A DNA stretch of 64,000 bases, from positions 2,418,001 through 2,482,000 of the forward strand of contig NZ_CP058988.1 of NCBI RefSeq assembly GCF_019278565.1, written 5' to 3'. The DNA comes from Cellulophaga sp. HaHa_2_95 (lineage in GTDB: Bacteria > Bacteroidota > Bacteroidia > Flavobacteriales > Flavobacteriaceae). Under the pieces are notes generated by a model. It did not search any database and was not told where the DNA came from. It saw only the letters and a list, made by a program, of their open reading frames with translations. Numbering within the stretch: position 1 is the first letter of the stretch; every line of letters starts with the position of its first letter. Below are positions 1-9,497 of this stretch, in pieces. A program made the translations under genes and the position numbers.

Positions 1-678
1 GAAGGGCAAACGGTAGCAGCAAGCTATAGCACACCTACCTTATTTACGATTGCCAAAGATTTAACAGAAATGCAAGTAGAAGCATATGTAGATGAGGCAG
101 ATATAGGACAGGTTAAAGAGGGGCAGCGTGTAAGTTTTACAGTAGATGCGTATCAAGGCGAAGAGTTTGAGGGTACCGTTACTCAAGTCCGTCTTAATCC
201 AACAACCACTTCCAATGTGGTAACATATACCGTAGTTATAAAGGCAGACAATCCTGATCTAAAATTAAAACCAGGCTTGACGGCAACAATTTCTATTTAT
301 ACGGTAGAATTGAAAGATGTTTTAACCGTAGAAGCCAAGGCCATCAATTTTAAGCCAAATCAAGGATTAATGCAAGCGTTTCAAGCGCAAGGCGGACAAG
401 AAAATGCCGCTCCACCAGCAGCTAAAGATCGTGTAATGCCAGATGAAGATTCAACCATTTTATGGGTAAATGACAACGGTAATCTTAAGCCGAAAAAAGT
501 AAGTTTAGGCGTTAGTGATGGTGTTAATGTAGAAATAATCGAGGGGATAAGTGCTAATGATGAAGTGGTGTACCAAATGAAATCTATAGTTGCTGGATCC
601 CAAAGTGGCGCTAACAGTGGCGATAGTGAAAGTCCGTTTATGCCATCAAAACCGCCAGGAGGAGGCGGACCACGTTAA
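1..678 (+). CDS. macA: RND/MacA-type efflux periplasmic adaptor, 5' end outside window
   Basis: The frame is open from base 1, so only the C-terminal part (about 225 codons) of a HlyD/MacA-family membrane fusion protein is present. Visible are the end of the lipoyl/barrel region and a beta-barrel domain (VDEADIGQVKEGQRVSFTVD, then KLKPGLTATISIY), followed by a membrane-proximal domain and a low-complexity Gly/Pro tail (PSKPPGGGGPR). In this family the adaptor links an inner-membrane transporter to a TolC-like outer-membrane channel. The ATPase gene starts 6 bases downstream and the permease follows, so this is the adaptor of a split MacAB-type system. The substrate cannot be read from the sequence. 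Confidence 0.9.
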   Translation, partial: EGQTVAASYSTPTLFTIAKDLTEMQVEAYVDEADIGQVKEGQRVSFTVDAYQGEEFEGTVTQVRLNPTTTSNVVTYTVVIKADNPDLKLKPGLTATISIYTVELKDVLTVEAKAINFKPNQGLMQAFQAQGGQENAAPPAAKDRVMPDEDSTILWVNDNGNLKPKKVSLGVSDGVNVEIIEGISANDEVVYQMKSIVAGSQSGANSGDSESPFMPSKPPGGGGPR

Positions 679-684
679 AAATAT

Positions 685-1431
685 ATGATTATGAAAAAGA
701 TAGCCATACAAATAGACGATTTAAAAAGAGAGTTTAGAATGGGAGATGAGATTGTTCATGCCCTTAGAGGGGTCTCTTTTACGATAGAAGAAGGAGAATT
801 TGTGACTATTATGGGAACAAGTGGCTCAGGAAAAAGTACCATGCTTAATACCTTAGGCTGTTTAGATCAACCTACATCGGGAAGTTATAAGATAGATGGG
901 GTATCGGTAAAAGAGCTAGACAAGAATCAATTGGCTAAAATTAGGAATGAAAAAATAGGGTTCGTATTTCAGTCGTATAATCTATTGCCTAGAACAACGG
1001 CCTTAGAGAATGTAGAATTACCCTTGTTATACAATTCATCGGTATCAACAGAAGAACGCAGAGAAAGAGCGCTAGAGGCCTTAGATAAGGTGGGTTTATC
1101 AGAACGTTTACATCATACGCCTTCGCAACTATCAGGAGGGCAACAGCAACGTGTTGCAATAGCCAGATCATTAGTAAACAATCCTATTGTATTATTGGCT
1201 GATGAGGCTACGGGGAATTTAGATACCCGCACTTCCTATGAAATTATAGCACTTTTTCAAGAACTGAATCGCCAGGGGAAAACCATCATTTTTGTAACTC
1301 ACGAGCCAGATATTGCCTCTTTTAGTACGCGCACCATTGTATTAAAAGATGGGCGTATTATAAAAGATGAAAAGAATACCAATATTAAGAATGCTAAAGA
1401 AGAATTAGCAGCGATCCCAAAAGAAGACTGA
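685..1431 (+). CDS. ABC transporter ATP-binding protein (MacB/LolD type)
   Basis: A 248-residue ATPase with Walker A GTSGSGKST (residues 44-52), the Q-loop, the signature LSGGQQQR (about 149-156), Walker B IVLLADEATG and the H-loop VTHEPD. It resembles the ATPase half of MacB and the LolD group. In E. coli MacB the ATPase and permease are fused; here they are separate genes. Adaptor, ATPase and permease genes lie within a few bases of each other, so they are very probably cotranscribed. A second ATG two codons in (base 691) is an equally good start. It powers the permease encoded next. Confidence 0.93.
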   Translation: MIMKKIAIQIDDLKREFRMGDEIVHALRGVSFTIEEGEFVTIMGTSGSGKSTMLNTLGCLDQPTSGSYKIDGVSVKELDKNQLAKIRNEKIGFVFQSYNLLPRTTALENVELPLLYNSSVSTEERRERALEALDKVGLSERLHHTPSQLSGGQQQRVAIARSLVNNPIVLLADEATGNLDTRTSYEIIALFQELNRQGKTIIFVTHEPDIASFSTRTIVLKDGRIIKDEKNTNIKNAKEELAAIPKED

Positions 1432-1432
1432 T

Positions 1433-2653
1433 ATGAGAATACTAAATTTATTGAAAATATCATTCAAGGCTATTATCTTAAATAAGGTAAGGGCTTTATT
1501 GACCATGTTAGGGGTAATCATTGGTGTTGCTTCGGTAATTGCTATGTTGGCTATTGGAGAAGGCTCAAAGCAGAGTATTAAAACGCAGATATCCAATATG
1601 GGGTCTAACATGATAACCATAAGACCTTATGCCGAACGGAAGGCAGGAGTGCGTTTAGACCGGAGCGAAATGCAATCGCTTACCCTTGATGATTATGAGA
1701 AATTAGCATCGGAAGCCAGTTTGCTTACCTATGTTTCTCCGCAAGTAGATGGTAACGGACAAGTGATCAATGGCGCAGAGAATTGGCCGTCAAGTATCTA
1801 TGGGGTCAATCCAGATTATTTGGCCATCAAAGTGTGGGAAATAGAAAACGGAAGTATGTTTACAGATGCTGAGGTAAGATCGGCAGCCAAAGTTGCTGTT
1901 ATTGGACAAACGGTCGTGGAGAATGTATTTACCAATGGAGAAGATCCGGTAGGGAAGATGATTCGGTTTAATAACATCCCTTTTATGGTGATTGGCGTAT
2001 TGGCAGAAAAGGGAGAAAATACTTTTGGTCAAGATCAAGATGATGTGGTTTTAGCACCCTATACAACGGTTCAAAAACGTATTTTAGCGATAGATTATTT
2101 ACAATCAATTATTGCTTCGGCGGTTAGTGAAGATCAATCTGCGGAAGCAGTAGCGGAGGTAACGAAAATTATGGATAAAGCACACAGCATACAAAACGGG
2201 ACGACCTCAGATTATGAAGTACGTTCTATGGAAGAATTAATTTCTACCTTTAGTGCTACCAGTGAAATGCTTACGGTGCTTTTAGTGGCTATAGCAAGTA
2301 TCTCCTTATTAATTGGTGGTATAGGGATTATGAATATAATGTATGTATCTGTAAAAGAACGTACTAGGGAGATTGGACTTCGACTTGCCGTAGGGGCAAA
2401 AGGGGCTGATATATTGATGCAATTTTTAATAGAAGCGATCTTAATTAGTATCACGGGGGGTATTATTGGGGTAGTGTTAGGACTAAGCACTACTTTTATC
2501 ATAGAAACCGTATTGCATTGGCCTACAAGTGTAACGGCATCGTCTATAATAATCTCCTTTGCGGTATGTGCCGTAACAGGTATATTCTTTGGATGGTACC
2601 CCGCACGTAAAGCAGCAGCATTAGATCCAATAGTAGCAATGAGATATGAATAA
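1433..2653 (+). CDS. ABC transporter permease, MacB/FtsX family
   Basis: A 406-residue protein with the MacB architecture: an N-terminal membrane helix (residues ~18-42, LLTMLGVIIGVASVIAMLAIG), a long periplasmic MacB_PCD-like domain (~45-260), and three C-terminal helices of an FtsX domain (~275-400) including the conserved stretch SLLIGGIGIMNIM and VKERTREIGLRLAVGA. It starts 1 base after the ATPase stop and overlaps the downstream kinase gene by 8 bases, so pump and two-component system form one unit. It probably drives mechanotransmission for export of a peptide, antibiotic or lipid-like substrate; which one cannot be told. Confidence 0.93.
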   Translation: MRILNLLKISFKAIILNKVRALLTMLGVIIGVASVIAMLAIGEGSKQSIKTQISNMGSNMITIRPYAERKAGVRLDRSEMQSLTLDDYEKLASEASLLTYVSPQVDGNGQVINGAENWPSSIYGVNPDYLAIKVWEIENGSMFTDAEVRSAAKVAVIGQTVVENVFTNGEDPVGKMIRFNNIPFMVIGVLAEKGENTFGQDQDDVVLAPYTTVQKRILAIDYLQSIIASAVSEDQSAEAVAEVTKIMDKAHSIQNGTTSDYEVRSMEELISTFSATSEMLTVLLVAIASISLLIGGIGIMNIMYVSVKERTREIGLRLAVGAKGADILMQFLIEAILISITGGIIGVVLGLSTTFIIETVLHWPTSVTASSIIISFAVCAVTGIFFGWYPARKAAALDPIVAMRYE

Positions 2654-3710
2654 TAGAATTTTTAATATGCCTGTAAATAATAAAGTATTACTTCCTGTAT
2701 TGCATGTCCTGGCATGGTTCATCTTGTTTAGTTTGCCTTATTTTTTATTAACGCTAGATGCTACGCAAGATCAGGCGTTATTAAAAACGTTTATACGGTC
2801 TTGGGTGCATTTGTTTTTCTACGGAATTATATTTTATATCAATTACCTGTACCTTATTGATAAACTTTTGTTTTCCAATAAATTAGTACAGTTTATTGTT
2901 GTAAATGTGATCATTATCGGGGTTTCTATTTTGTTGAGAGAACACTTAAAAGCTTCTTATTTTGACCAATGGCTGGACCTTAGTAGTGAAGAGACCCGTA
3001 AAATGCCTCGTAAAGAAATGTCTATCTATTTTAATATCATTGCAACCATAGTTCCTATAGTTTTCGCTGTAGCTTTAAAAACTACGGAACGGTGGGTGAA
3101 GATAGAAAAAGCAACTAAAGAGGCGGCAACCTTAAAATTACAAACAGAGATCCAGCATTTACGCTACCAATTGCAACCGCATTTTTTCTTCAACTCTTTA
3201 AATAATATATATTCTTTGGTAGATGTTGCACCAGAGCAAGCCAAATCTACCTTACACAGTTTAAGTAAGTTGATGCGTTACTTATTATATGAAACAAACA
3301 CTAGTGTAATTGCTTTGAGTAAGGAAATAGATTTTCTGAAGAAGTATATAAATTTGATGGAGTTACGTACTTCAGATAAAACAAAGATTAGTTATCGTTT
3401 TCCGTTGGAAGAGACATCAATACAAATAGCGCCTTTGTTATTTATATCGCTTATAGAAAATGCCTTTAAACACGGAGTTTCGGCAACCCAAGAGAGTGAG
3501 ATTAGTATTGCCTTGACTACCGAAGCCAATCTGGTTATTTTTAAAATTGAGAATACAAATTTTCCTAAAACGACAGCAGATAAAAGTGGCTCAGGAATTG
3601 GCTTGCAGAACCTAAAAAAAGGTCTAAACCTTTTGTACGCCGATAAATATTCTTTTGAAACAAAATTGAAAGATGGTATTTATAGTGTAGATTTAAGAAT
3701 AGAAACCTAA
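2646..3710 (+). CDS. LytS/YehU-type sensor histidine kinase
   Basis: A 354-residue kinase of the His_kinase (PF06580) type. About four N-terminal membrane helices (residues ~12-145) carry no recognisable extracytoplasmic sensor domain. The phosphoacceptor region is LRYQLQPHFFFNSLNN, and the ATPase has an N-box ENAFKHG and a G-box GSGIGLQNLKKGL. The gene overlaps the efflux permease by 8 bases and is followed after 3 bases by its LytTR regulator. The context suggests it senses envelope stress or the pump substrate and adjusts transcription of this unit; that is inference. Confidence 0.92.
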   Translation: MNNRIFNMPVNNKVLLPVLHVLAWFILFSLPYFLLTLDATQDQALLKTFIRSWVHLFFYGIIFYINYLYLIDKLLFSNKLVQFIVVNVIIIGVSILLREHLKASYFDQWLDLSSEETRKMPRKEMSIYFNIIATIVPIVFAVALKTTERWVKIEKATKEAATLKLQTEIQHLRYQLQPHFFFNSLNNIYSLVDVAPEQAKSTLHSLSKLMRYLLYETNTSVIALSKEIDFLKKYINLMELRTSDKTKISYRFPLEETSIQIAPLLFISLIENAFKHGVSATQESEISIALTTEANLVIFKIENTNFPKTTADKSGSGIGLQNLKKGLNLLYADKYSFETKLKDGIYSVDLRIET

Positions 3711-3713
3711 AAG

Positions 3714-4463
3714 ATGGATGTAATTACCTGTATTATTGTAGATGATGAGCCTATGGCACTAAATTTAGTGGAGTCGTATGTTTCAAAAACATCATTTCTG
3801 CAACTTAAAAAGAAATGCAGCAGTGCCTTAGAAGCCTTAGACTACTTAAGTGAAGAGTCGGTAGATTTAATTTTTCTAGACATTCAAATGCCAGATTTAA
3901 CCGGCTTAGAATTTTCTAAAATGCTCCCTAAAAATACACGATTTATTCTTACTACGGCATTTGATCAATATGCCTTAGAAGGGTTTAAGGTAGAAGCTTT
4001 AGATTACTTGTTGAAGCCTTTTGATTATGCTGAGTTTCTTACTGCGGCACATAAAGCGAAAGTCTGGTTTAATTTATCAAAGAAGCAAACGGTACCGGTT
4101 CCAGTGGTGCCAGAATTAAAAGAACAGCCAGAAAAAGAATTTCTTTTTGTAAAATCTGAGTACAAACAATTGCGGATTAAATTAGCCGATGTATTGTATT
4201 TTGAGGGTTTAAAAGATTACATCAAAATTTGGATCAAAGACAATCCAAAAGCAATATTGACATTGATGAGTTTAAAGTCGCTCGAAGAGGAACTTCCCGA
4301 ACAGAGTTTTATGCGGGTACATCGCTCGTTTATTGTTTCATTAAAGAATATTGAAGTTATAGAGCGGAGTCAGATCCTCATAAACAACCAACGTATTACG
4401 GTATCTGAGCAATATAAAAGTAAATTTTTAGACTATATAAATTCCAATTCTCTAAACTTGTAA
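3714..4463 (+). CDS. LytTR-family response regulator
   Basis: A 249-residue regulator with an N-terminal receiver domain (acidic pocket DDE at 10-12, phosphoacceptor D56 in LIFLDIQMP, Lys in YLLKPF) and a C-terminal LytTR DNA-binding domain (from FLFVKSEYKQ, with MRVHRSFIVSL). It pairs with the LytS-type kinase directly upstream and is the last gene of the efflux unit. LytTR proteins bind direct repeats as dimers; no such site was identified with confidence here. A second, separate kinase/regulator pair of the same type lies at 37009-38699. Confidence 0.93.
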   Translation: MDVITCIIVDDEPMALNLVESYVSKTSFLQLKKKCSSALEALDYLSEESVDLIFLDIQMPDLTGLEFSKMLPKNTRFILTTAFDQYALEGFKVEALDYLLKPFDYAEFLTAAHKAKVWFNLSKKQTVPVPVVPELKEQPEKEFLFVKSEYKQLRIKLADVLYFEGLKDYIKIWIKDNPKAILTLMSLKSLEEELPEQSFMRVHRSFIVSLKNIEVIERSQILINNQRITVSEQYKSKFLDYINSNSLNL

Positions 4464-4594
4464 TTCCCTTTTTTTCTTATTCTTTCTAAATGCATTGTAA
4501 AGTGCACTAGAACCCTAGTGGCTAATTTTAGGATTAGTACTACTGTTTTTAAGATTGATGTTAGGATTGTGAGCACCTAATTTAATATATATAT

Positions 4595-5341
4595 ATGAAG
4601 CTATTTCGTAAATTAAGAAGAAACCTAATTGCCTTGGGTAAGGTAAAATCTTATGTCATTTATGCTTTAGGTGAAATTGTATTGATCGTAATAGGGATTC
4701 TGATTGCGTGGAAAATAGGCGATTTAAATGAAATCCGAAAAAATAACATTGTTGAGCAGAAAGTGTATGAAAGTTTAAATGAGGAACTGAATACTAATTT
4801 GAGAATTTTAAATGGTTTGGTAGCCGAATATCCGCTGGCTATAATACGATTAGAAAACACTTTAAATTATGTGGGGTATACAGAAGATAAATTTACCCAG
4901 GGTACCAAAGACACTATCATCAATGTATTAGATAAGGAAGTAAGTTTATTAGATGGCGCTATAAATTCGATCATCAATACTACAAAGTTTGAGTTTATAG
5001 AGAGTGCAGATTTGAAAGATTTAATTATTATGTATCCAAATAAGATTCAGAATTTCAAAGAACAAGATGCTAAGATTAAGCTCATTGTAGCAAACCGACT
5101 CAAACCAGTATTAGAAAAGTACATTTCTTTGGTAGATATGTTACCCAATAACGATGCAAAATATGATAGTATCCGAAAGTATGGAGCCAAATCTGATTAT
5201 GTAGGTTTGTTGTCAGATAAGGAATACCAGAATAGTATTATAGATCGCATGTTACAAACACAGATTCAGTTTAACCATGCAAAGAGTCTCCGCAGTAAAA
5301 CTAAAATCCTAATCAACACTCTAGCGGAGGAGCTAGACTAA
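4595..5341 (+). CDS. DUF6090-family membrane-anchored protein
   Basis: 248 residues. A basic N-terminus (MKLFRKLRRNL) and one membrane helix (residues ~20-42, ending IGILIAWKIGDLNE) precede a mostly helical region. This N-terminal signature is typical of the DUF6090 family, common and of unknown function in Flavobacteriaceae. The rest is probably exposed on the outer face of the inner membrane. It is separated from the LytTR gene by 131 bases and followed by the tandem repeat array, so it is probably monocistronic. No function can be assigned. Confidence 0.8.
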   Translation: MKLFRKLRRNLIALGKVKSYVIYALGEIVLIVIGILIAWKIGDLNEIRKNNIVEQKVYESLNEELNTNLRILNGLVAEYPLAIIRLENTLNYVGYTEDKFTQGTKDTIINVLDKEVSLLDGAINSIINTTKFEFIESADLKDLIIMYPNKIQNFKEQDAKIKLIVANRLKPVLEKYISLVDMLPNNDAKYDSIRKYGAKSDYVGLLSDKEYQNSIIDRMLQTQIQFNHAKSLRSKTKILINTLAEELD

Positions 5342-5380
5342 TTTGCAGCTAGTGTTGAGGTTTTCCTACTAGTAGGAAGT

Positions 5381-6246
5381 ATCTAGTCCAAAGTAAGGAG
5401 TACAAAGTATTAAGTATGAAGTAAGAAGAGTGGGAGCAGCTATGTCTTCTTCATATGAAACAAAACGACGTTGTCACTTCGAGTGAATGATGCCATAGCG
5501 CAGCGGATGCAGCATTAGTATCGAGAAGTTATCGTGTTTCAAAAGTTCTCGATACAATTTTCTACCGAAAATCACTCGAACTGACATTTGAGTTATAAGT
5601 AATGAGTACGAAGTATTGAGTTTGAAGTAATAAGGGTAGGAGCAGCTATGCGTTCTTGTTCTAAAACAAAACTATGCTGTCACTTCGAGTGAATGATGCA
5701 ATAGCGGTAGCGGATGCATCATTAGTATCGAGAAGTTATAGAGTAGTAAAAAGTTCTCGATACAATTTTCTACCGAAAATCACGCGAACTGACATTTGAG
5801 TTATAAGTAAAGAGTACTAAGTAAGGAGTACAAAGTATTAAGTATGAAGTAATAAGTAAAAATGACAAAAGTAGATATGTGTACTTATTATAAAACAAAG
5901 CGACGCTGTCACTTCGAGTGAAGGATGCAGTAGCGGTAGCGGATGCATCATTAGTATCGAGAAGTTATCGTGTTCCAAAAAGTTCTCGATACAATTTTCT
6001 ACTGAAAATCACTAGAACTGACATTTGAGTTATAAGTAAGGAGTACAAAGTAATGAGTACGAAGTATTAAGCATGAAGTAAAAAGAGTGGGAGCAGCTAT
6101 GCGTTTTTGTTCTAAAACAAAACGATGCTGTCACTTCGAGTGAATGATGCAATAGCGGTAGCGGATGCATCATTAGTATCGAGAAGTTTTAGAGTAGTAA
6201 AAAGTTCTCGATACAATTTTCTACCGAAAATCACGCGAACTGACAT
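5381..6246. repeat. Tandem array of four ~117-bp palindromic repeat elements
   Basis: Four near-identical units lie at 5472-5586, 5678-5794, 5907-6023 and 6129-6245. Each begins TGTCACTTCGAGTGA and ends with the inverted counterpart (TCACTCGAACTGACA or a variant), with an inner inverted pair ATCGAGAA and TTCTCGAT, so each can fold into a long hairpin. The units are separated by 84-112-base linkers of similar sequence (runs like gagtacgaagtatt and gcagctatgcgtt), giving a period of roughly 206-229 bases. Degenerate copies occur at 50546-50621, 51129-51251 and 51279-51332. The short reading frame across 6125-6322 lies inside the repeat and is not a gene. Confidence 0.9.
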
Positions 6247-6252
6247 TACACG

Positions 6253-7413
6253 TTACCCCCTAAACAGAAAGAAATCATCTTTCATATACTCAATTTTAGC
6301 ATCCTCATTCGTAATAATATAATCAATAGCAAGAGAGGTAAATTCTTCTCCTTTTTCCGTTAAGGAAACCACTCCATTATCAATAAGAATCATATTATTT
6401 TTTTGAGCGAGTTCCAATACGGTTTTACTGCGGACTTTCTGCCAATTGATATGCTCATTTAAATGGTTCACATGGCGTTCTTCTTCCTCTTGATGATTTT
6501 TTAAATGCAATAAAAAGGTAAGTAAGGAAACCTCTGTTCGCTGTTGCCGTTCCCGATAGATTACGGCAATAACCCCTTTGCTAGGCGCAAATAAATAGAC
6601 TAAAAAGAAGATAATACCTAACATGGTTGTTATAGAACCCGCAATAGAGGCATCTAAGAAATGCGCTAGCCAATAACCAGAAATAGCCCCTGTAACCCCA
6701 AAAACTATAGCTAAAAGAAGCATTCGCTTTAAATCTGTGGTTAATAAATAGGCAGTAGCCGCTGGTGCAATCATTAATGCAACTACCAAAATAGCCCCGA
6801 CGGCGTCAAATGCACCCACGGTAGTCACTGAAGAAACTGTCATTAATCCGTAATGAATTACGGTAGGCGAGAATCCTAAGGAAGCCGCTAGACCAGCATC
6901 AAAAGTGCTTAATTTTAGTTCTTTAAAAAAGGCAATCAGAAGGATAATTGTAAGTACTAAAATACTCCCGATGATCACTAGTGATTTTGGACCCATATCT
7001 GTTCCACCAATAATCATACGATCAAAAGGCGCGAAGGCTAATTCTCCTAGGAGAACGGCATCTACATCTAAATGCACATCGTTTGCATTTTTAGCAATTA
7101 GAATAACACCAATACTAAATAGAATAGGGAATACCAATCCTATAGCGGTATCTTCTTTTACCAAGCCTGTTTTTTGAATGTACTCTACCAATACCACGGT
7201 AAGAATACCTGTTAGTGCGGCAAGAATAATAAGTACGGGCGAATTTAAATCTTGGGTGATAAAGAATCCGATAACAATACCTGGAAGTATAGAGTGACTG
7301 ATGGCATCACTAATCATGGCCATTTTACGCAACACTAAAAAGGTTCCTGGAATAGCACAAGCTATGGCCACAATACTAGCTATGAGCTGAATTTCTATTT
7401 GTGAGCTACTCAT
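6253..7413 (-). CDS. Metal ABC transporter permease with C-terminal winged-helix-like tail
   Basis: 386 residues. The N-terminal ~280 residues form an ABC-3 (ZnuB/MntB/TroCD) permease with about eight or nine membrane helices and the family stretch LRKMAMISDAISHSILPGIV. The C-terminal ~100 residues are soluble and resemble the winged-helix DtxR-like tail fused to metal permeases in many Bacteroidota (…DNGVVSLTEKGEEFTSLAI). It overlaps the preceding permease gene by 8 bases and is the last gene of the metal-uptake operon. With its partner it forms the membrane channel for Mn2+, Zn2+ or Fe2+; the MntR-like regulator favours manganese or iron. Confidence 0.92.
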   Translation of the reverse strand: MSSSQIEIQLIASIVAIACAIPGTFLVLRKMAMISDAISHSILPGIVIGFFITQDLNSPVLIILAALTGILTVVLVEYIQKTGLVKEDTAIGLVFPILFSIGVILIAKNANDVHLDVDAVLLGELAFAPFDRMIIGGTDMGPKSLVIIGSILVLTIILLIAFFKELKLSTFDAGLAASLGFSPTVIHYGLMTVSSVTTVGAFDAVGAILVVALMIAPAATAYLLTTDLKRMLLLAIVFGVTGAISGYWLAHFLDASIAGSITTMLGIIFFLVYLFAPSKGVIAVIYRERQQRTEVSLLTFLLHLKNHQEEEERHVNHLNEHINWQKVRSKTVLELAQKNNMILIDNGVVSLTEKGEEFTSLAIDYIITNEDAKIEYMKDDFFLFRG

Positions 7414-8563
7414 CTTTAGCGTTTTGTTGGTTGTACAAATTGGAAGCGACTTTAAAACCTTCCTCGGTTAAACTCCACATATTTCCTTGAATAGTAACGT
7501 AATGTTTATGCTCTAATTCTTTTAGTGTTTTGGTGGTATACCCTTGAAAATTATTTAATATTTTAATGGCATGCGGGTGCGAAATATTATCGTGGGTTTC
7601 TGCTATATGATACATGAATGCTAAGGTTTTGTGTAACTCTAAATCACGCCTGTTTTTAATAATCCGTATCTGTTTAAAAAGTAAGCCACGACTGGGAGAA
7701 AAGATAAAAGAAAATAGTACAAAAACACCAGCTACAATAACAATGACAGGTCCGGTAGAAAGGTTGGTCTGGCTAGCACTAATTGCCGTTCCAAATACAC
7801 CTGCAAAGGCACCAAAAATAGCAGCGAGGATCACCATAAAGCTTAAACTATTTGTCCACTGCCGTGCCGCAGCAGCGGGGGCAAGGAGCATGGCGCTCAT
7901 GAGCACAACACCTACCGTTTGTAATCCTAAAACAATAGCGAGCACAATAAATGAGGTAATTAGAATATCTATAAATTTTGTATTGAAACCGAGTGTTTTG
8001 GTATAGTCGGCATCAAATAGAAGAATTTTAAATTCTTTCCAAAACAGTAGTAAAATGATTAGGCAAATACCGGTTACGATAGCCATAAGCCAAACATCGC
8101 TTTCTACGAGTGTTGCTGCTTGTCCAAAAAGGTATTTATCTAAACCTGCTTGGTTGGCATTGGGTTGCTTTTGAATAAAAGTAAGGAGCAACATACCAAA
8201 TCCGAAAAAGAGGGATAATATTAGCCCTAATGCGGTGTCTGATTTTAAATGCGTTTTAGTGGTAATTCCACGAATCCAAAATGTACCTAAGAGTCCGCTT
8301 ACTAATGCTCCAATTAATAAAACGCTACTGTCTTTTGTTCCTGTGATTAGAAATGCAATAGCAATACCTGGTAATGCGGCGTGTGAGATGGCATCTCCCA
8401 ATAGACTTTGCTTTCTAAGAACAGCAAAACTACCGAGCATGCCACAAACCGCTCCTAAAATGGCAGTCCCTAATGTAATGGTTCTCAGGGTATAATCTGT
8501 AAAGACTAGTTGTATGTATTCTAAAGGATCTATGATTATTTGTTTTAGTAGTTCGTCTGTAAT
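7406..8563 (-). CDS. Metal ABC transporter permease, apparent ATT start
   Basis: Second ABC-3 permease of the operon, again with a C-terminal winged-helix-like tail (~residues 310-385, e.g. TIQGNMWSLTEEGFKVA). The first in-frame ATG (8440) falls inside the conserved stretch GMLGSFAVLRKQSLLGDAIS and would cut off the first membrane helix. The frame stays open and protein-like upstream (DPLEYIQLVFTDYTLRTITL) to a stop at 8570-8572, with no ATG, GTG or TTG. An ATT at 8561-8563 gives 385 residues, matching the 386-residue sister permease, and I use it as the start. This may be a true non-standard start or a mutated ATG. Confidence 0.8.
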   Translation of the reverse strand: MTDELLKQIIIDPLEYIQLVFTDYTLRTITLGTAILGAVCGMLGSFAVLRKQSLLGDAISHAALPGIAIAFLITGTKDSSVLLIGALVSGLLGTFWIRGITTKTHLKSDTALGLILSLFFGFGMLLLTFIQKQPNANQAGLDKYLFGQAATLVESDVWLMAIVTGICLIILLLFWKEFKILLFDADYTKTLGFNTKFIDILITSFIVLAIVLGLQTVGVVLMSAMLLAPAAAARQWTNSLSFMVILAAIFGAFAGVFGTAISASQTNLSTGPVIVIVAGVFVLFSFIFSPSRGLLFKQIRIIKNRRDLELHKTLAFMYHIAETHDNISHPHAIKILNNFQGYTTKTLKELEHKHYVTIQGNMWSLTEEGFKVASNLYNQQNAKDE

Positions 8564-8666
8564 ATTTCGTTAGTATTGTTTAGTACTCTAAGGTAAATTT
8601 TGTTCTCCAATGTTTTTGTAATCATCTTAGATAGTTTTACAAATGTTTCTCTTCAACCTCTAATGG

Positions 8667-9401
8667 CTATTCTTGCACACTTACTTTAAAATTAATGCCG
8701 TAGGTTTTGGTCAAGTTATCATCATTGAAAATATCTTTTACGGGGCCAGTAGCAATTTTCTTTACGTTTAAAAAGGTCACCCAATCAAAATATTCGGGTA
8801 CGGTTTGCAGATCGTGATGTACTACAATTACTGTTTTATTGGCTTTACGTAATTCTTTAAGAATATTGATAATGGCAATTTCTGTAGTAGCATCTACCCC
8901 TTGAAAGGGTTCATCCATGAAATAAATGGCAGCATCTTGTACTAAAGCGCGTGCTAGAAAAATACGTTGTTGTTGTCCGCCAGAAAGCTGATTAATTTGT
9001 CGGCTTTGAAAAGCAAGCATCCCTACTTTTTCTAAAGCTTCTAAAGCTAATTTTTTTTCTTTTTGTCCTGGACGCTTTATCCACCCTAGGCTACCATAGG
9101 TACCCATCATAACCACATCTAATGCCGTGGTAGGAAAATCCCAATCCACACTCCCTTTTTGAGGTACATAGGCTACTAGAGACCGTTGCTTGTTATAAGG
9201 TTTTCCATAGATGGTGACGCTCCCTGCTAAAGGTTTTAGGATTCCTAAAATAGATTTTATTAAGGTAGATTTGCCTGCGCCGTTAGGCCCAACAATGGCC
9301 ATAAGCACTCCTTCGGGGATTTCTAAATCGATATCCCAAAGAACAGGTTTGTAGTTGTAGGCTACTGTTAAATCATCAACCTTTACGGCTATATTTGTCA
9401 T
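8667..9401 (-). CDS. Metal ABC transporter ATP-binding protein
   Basis: A 244-residue ATPase of the ZnuC/MntA group: Walker [10 protein letters not shown], signature [15 protein letters not shown], Walker [14 protein letters not shown] and H-loop [10 protein letters not shown]. It lies between the binding-protein gene (96 bases upstream) and the two permease genes (about 100 bases downstream) in the same direction. It drives uptake of the metal delivered by the lipoprotein. Confidence 0.94.
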   Translation of the reverse strand: MTNIAVKVDDLTVAYNYKPVLWDIDLEIPEGVLMAIVGPNGAGKSTLIKSILGILKPLAGSVTIYGKPYNKQRSLVAYVPQKGSVDWDFPTTALDVVMMGTYGSLGWIKRPGQKEKKLALEALEKVGMLAFQSRQINQLSGGQQQRIFLARALVQDAAIYFMDEPFQGVDATTEIAIINILKELRKANKTVIVVHHDLQTVPEYFDWVTFLNVKKIATGPVKDIFNDDNLTKTYGINFKVSVQE

Positions 9402-9497
9402 TTTAATAGGTGTTTAGCCCTGATAGTAGCGGCATACTTTTTTGATTTTTCTTCAAAAAAGATACAGCGGATAGCAGGAAATAGCTTCTAGATTTCA

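Noticed and set aside
5472..6245. Regularly spaced repeats as a possible CRISPR array
   Set aside because: Units are ~117 bases with long internal inverted repeats, the linkers are similar to each other rather than unique, and there are no cas genes.
6125..6322. Plus-strand reading frame of 65 codons
   Set aside because: It lies mostly inside the palindromic repeat and runs into the permease gene on the other strand.
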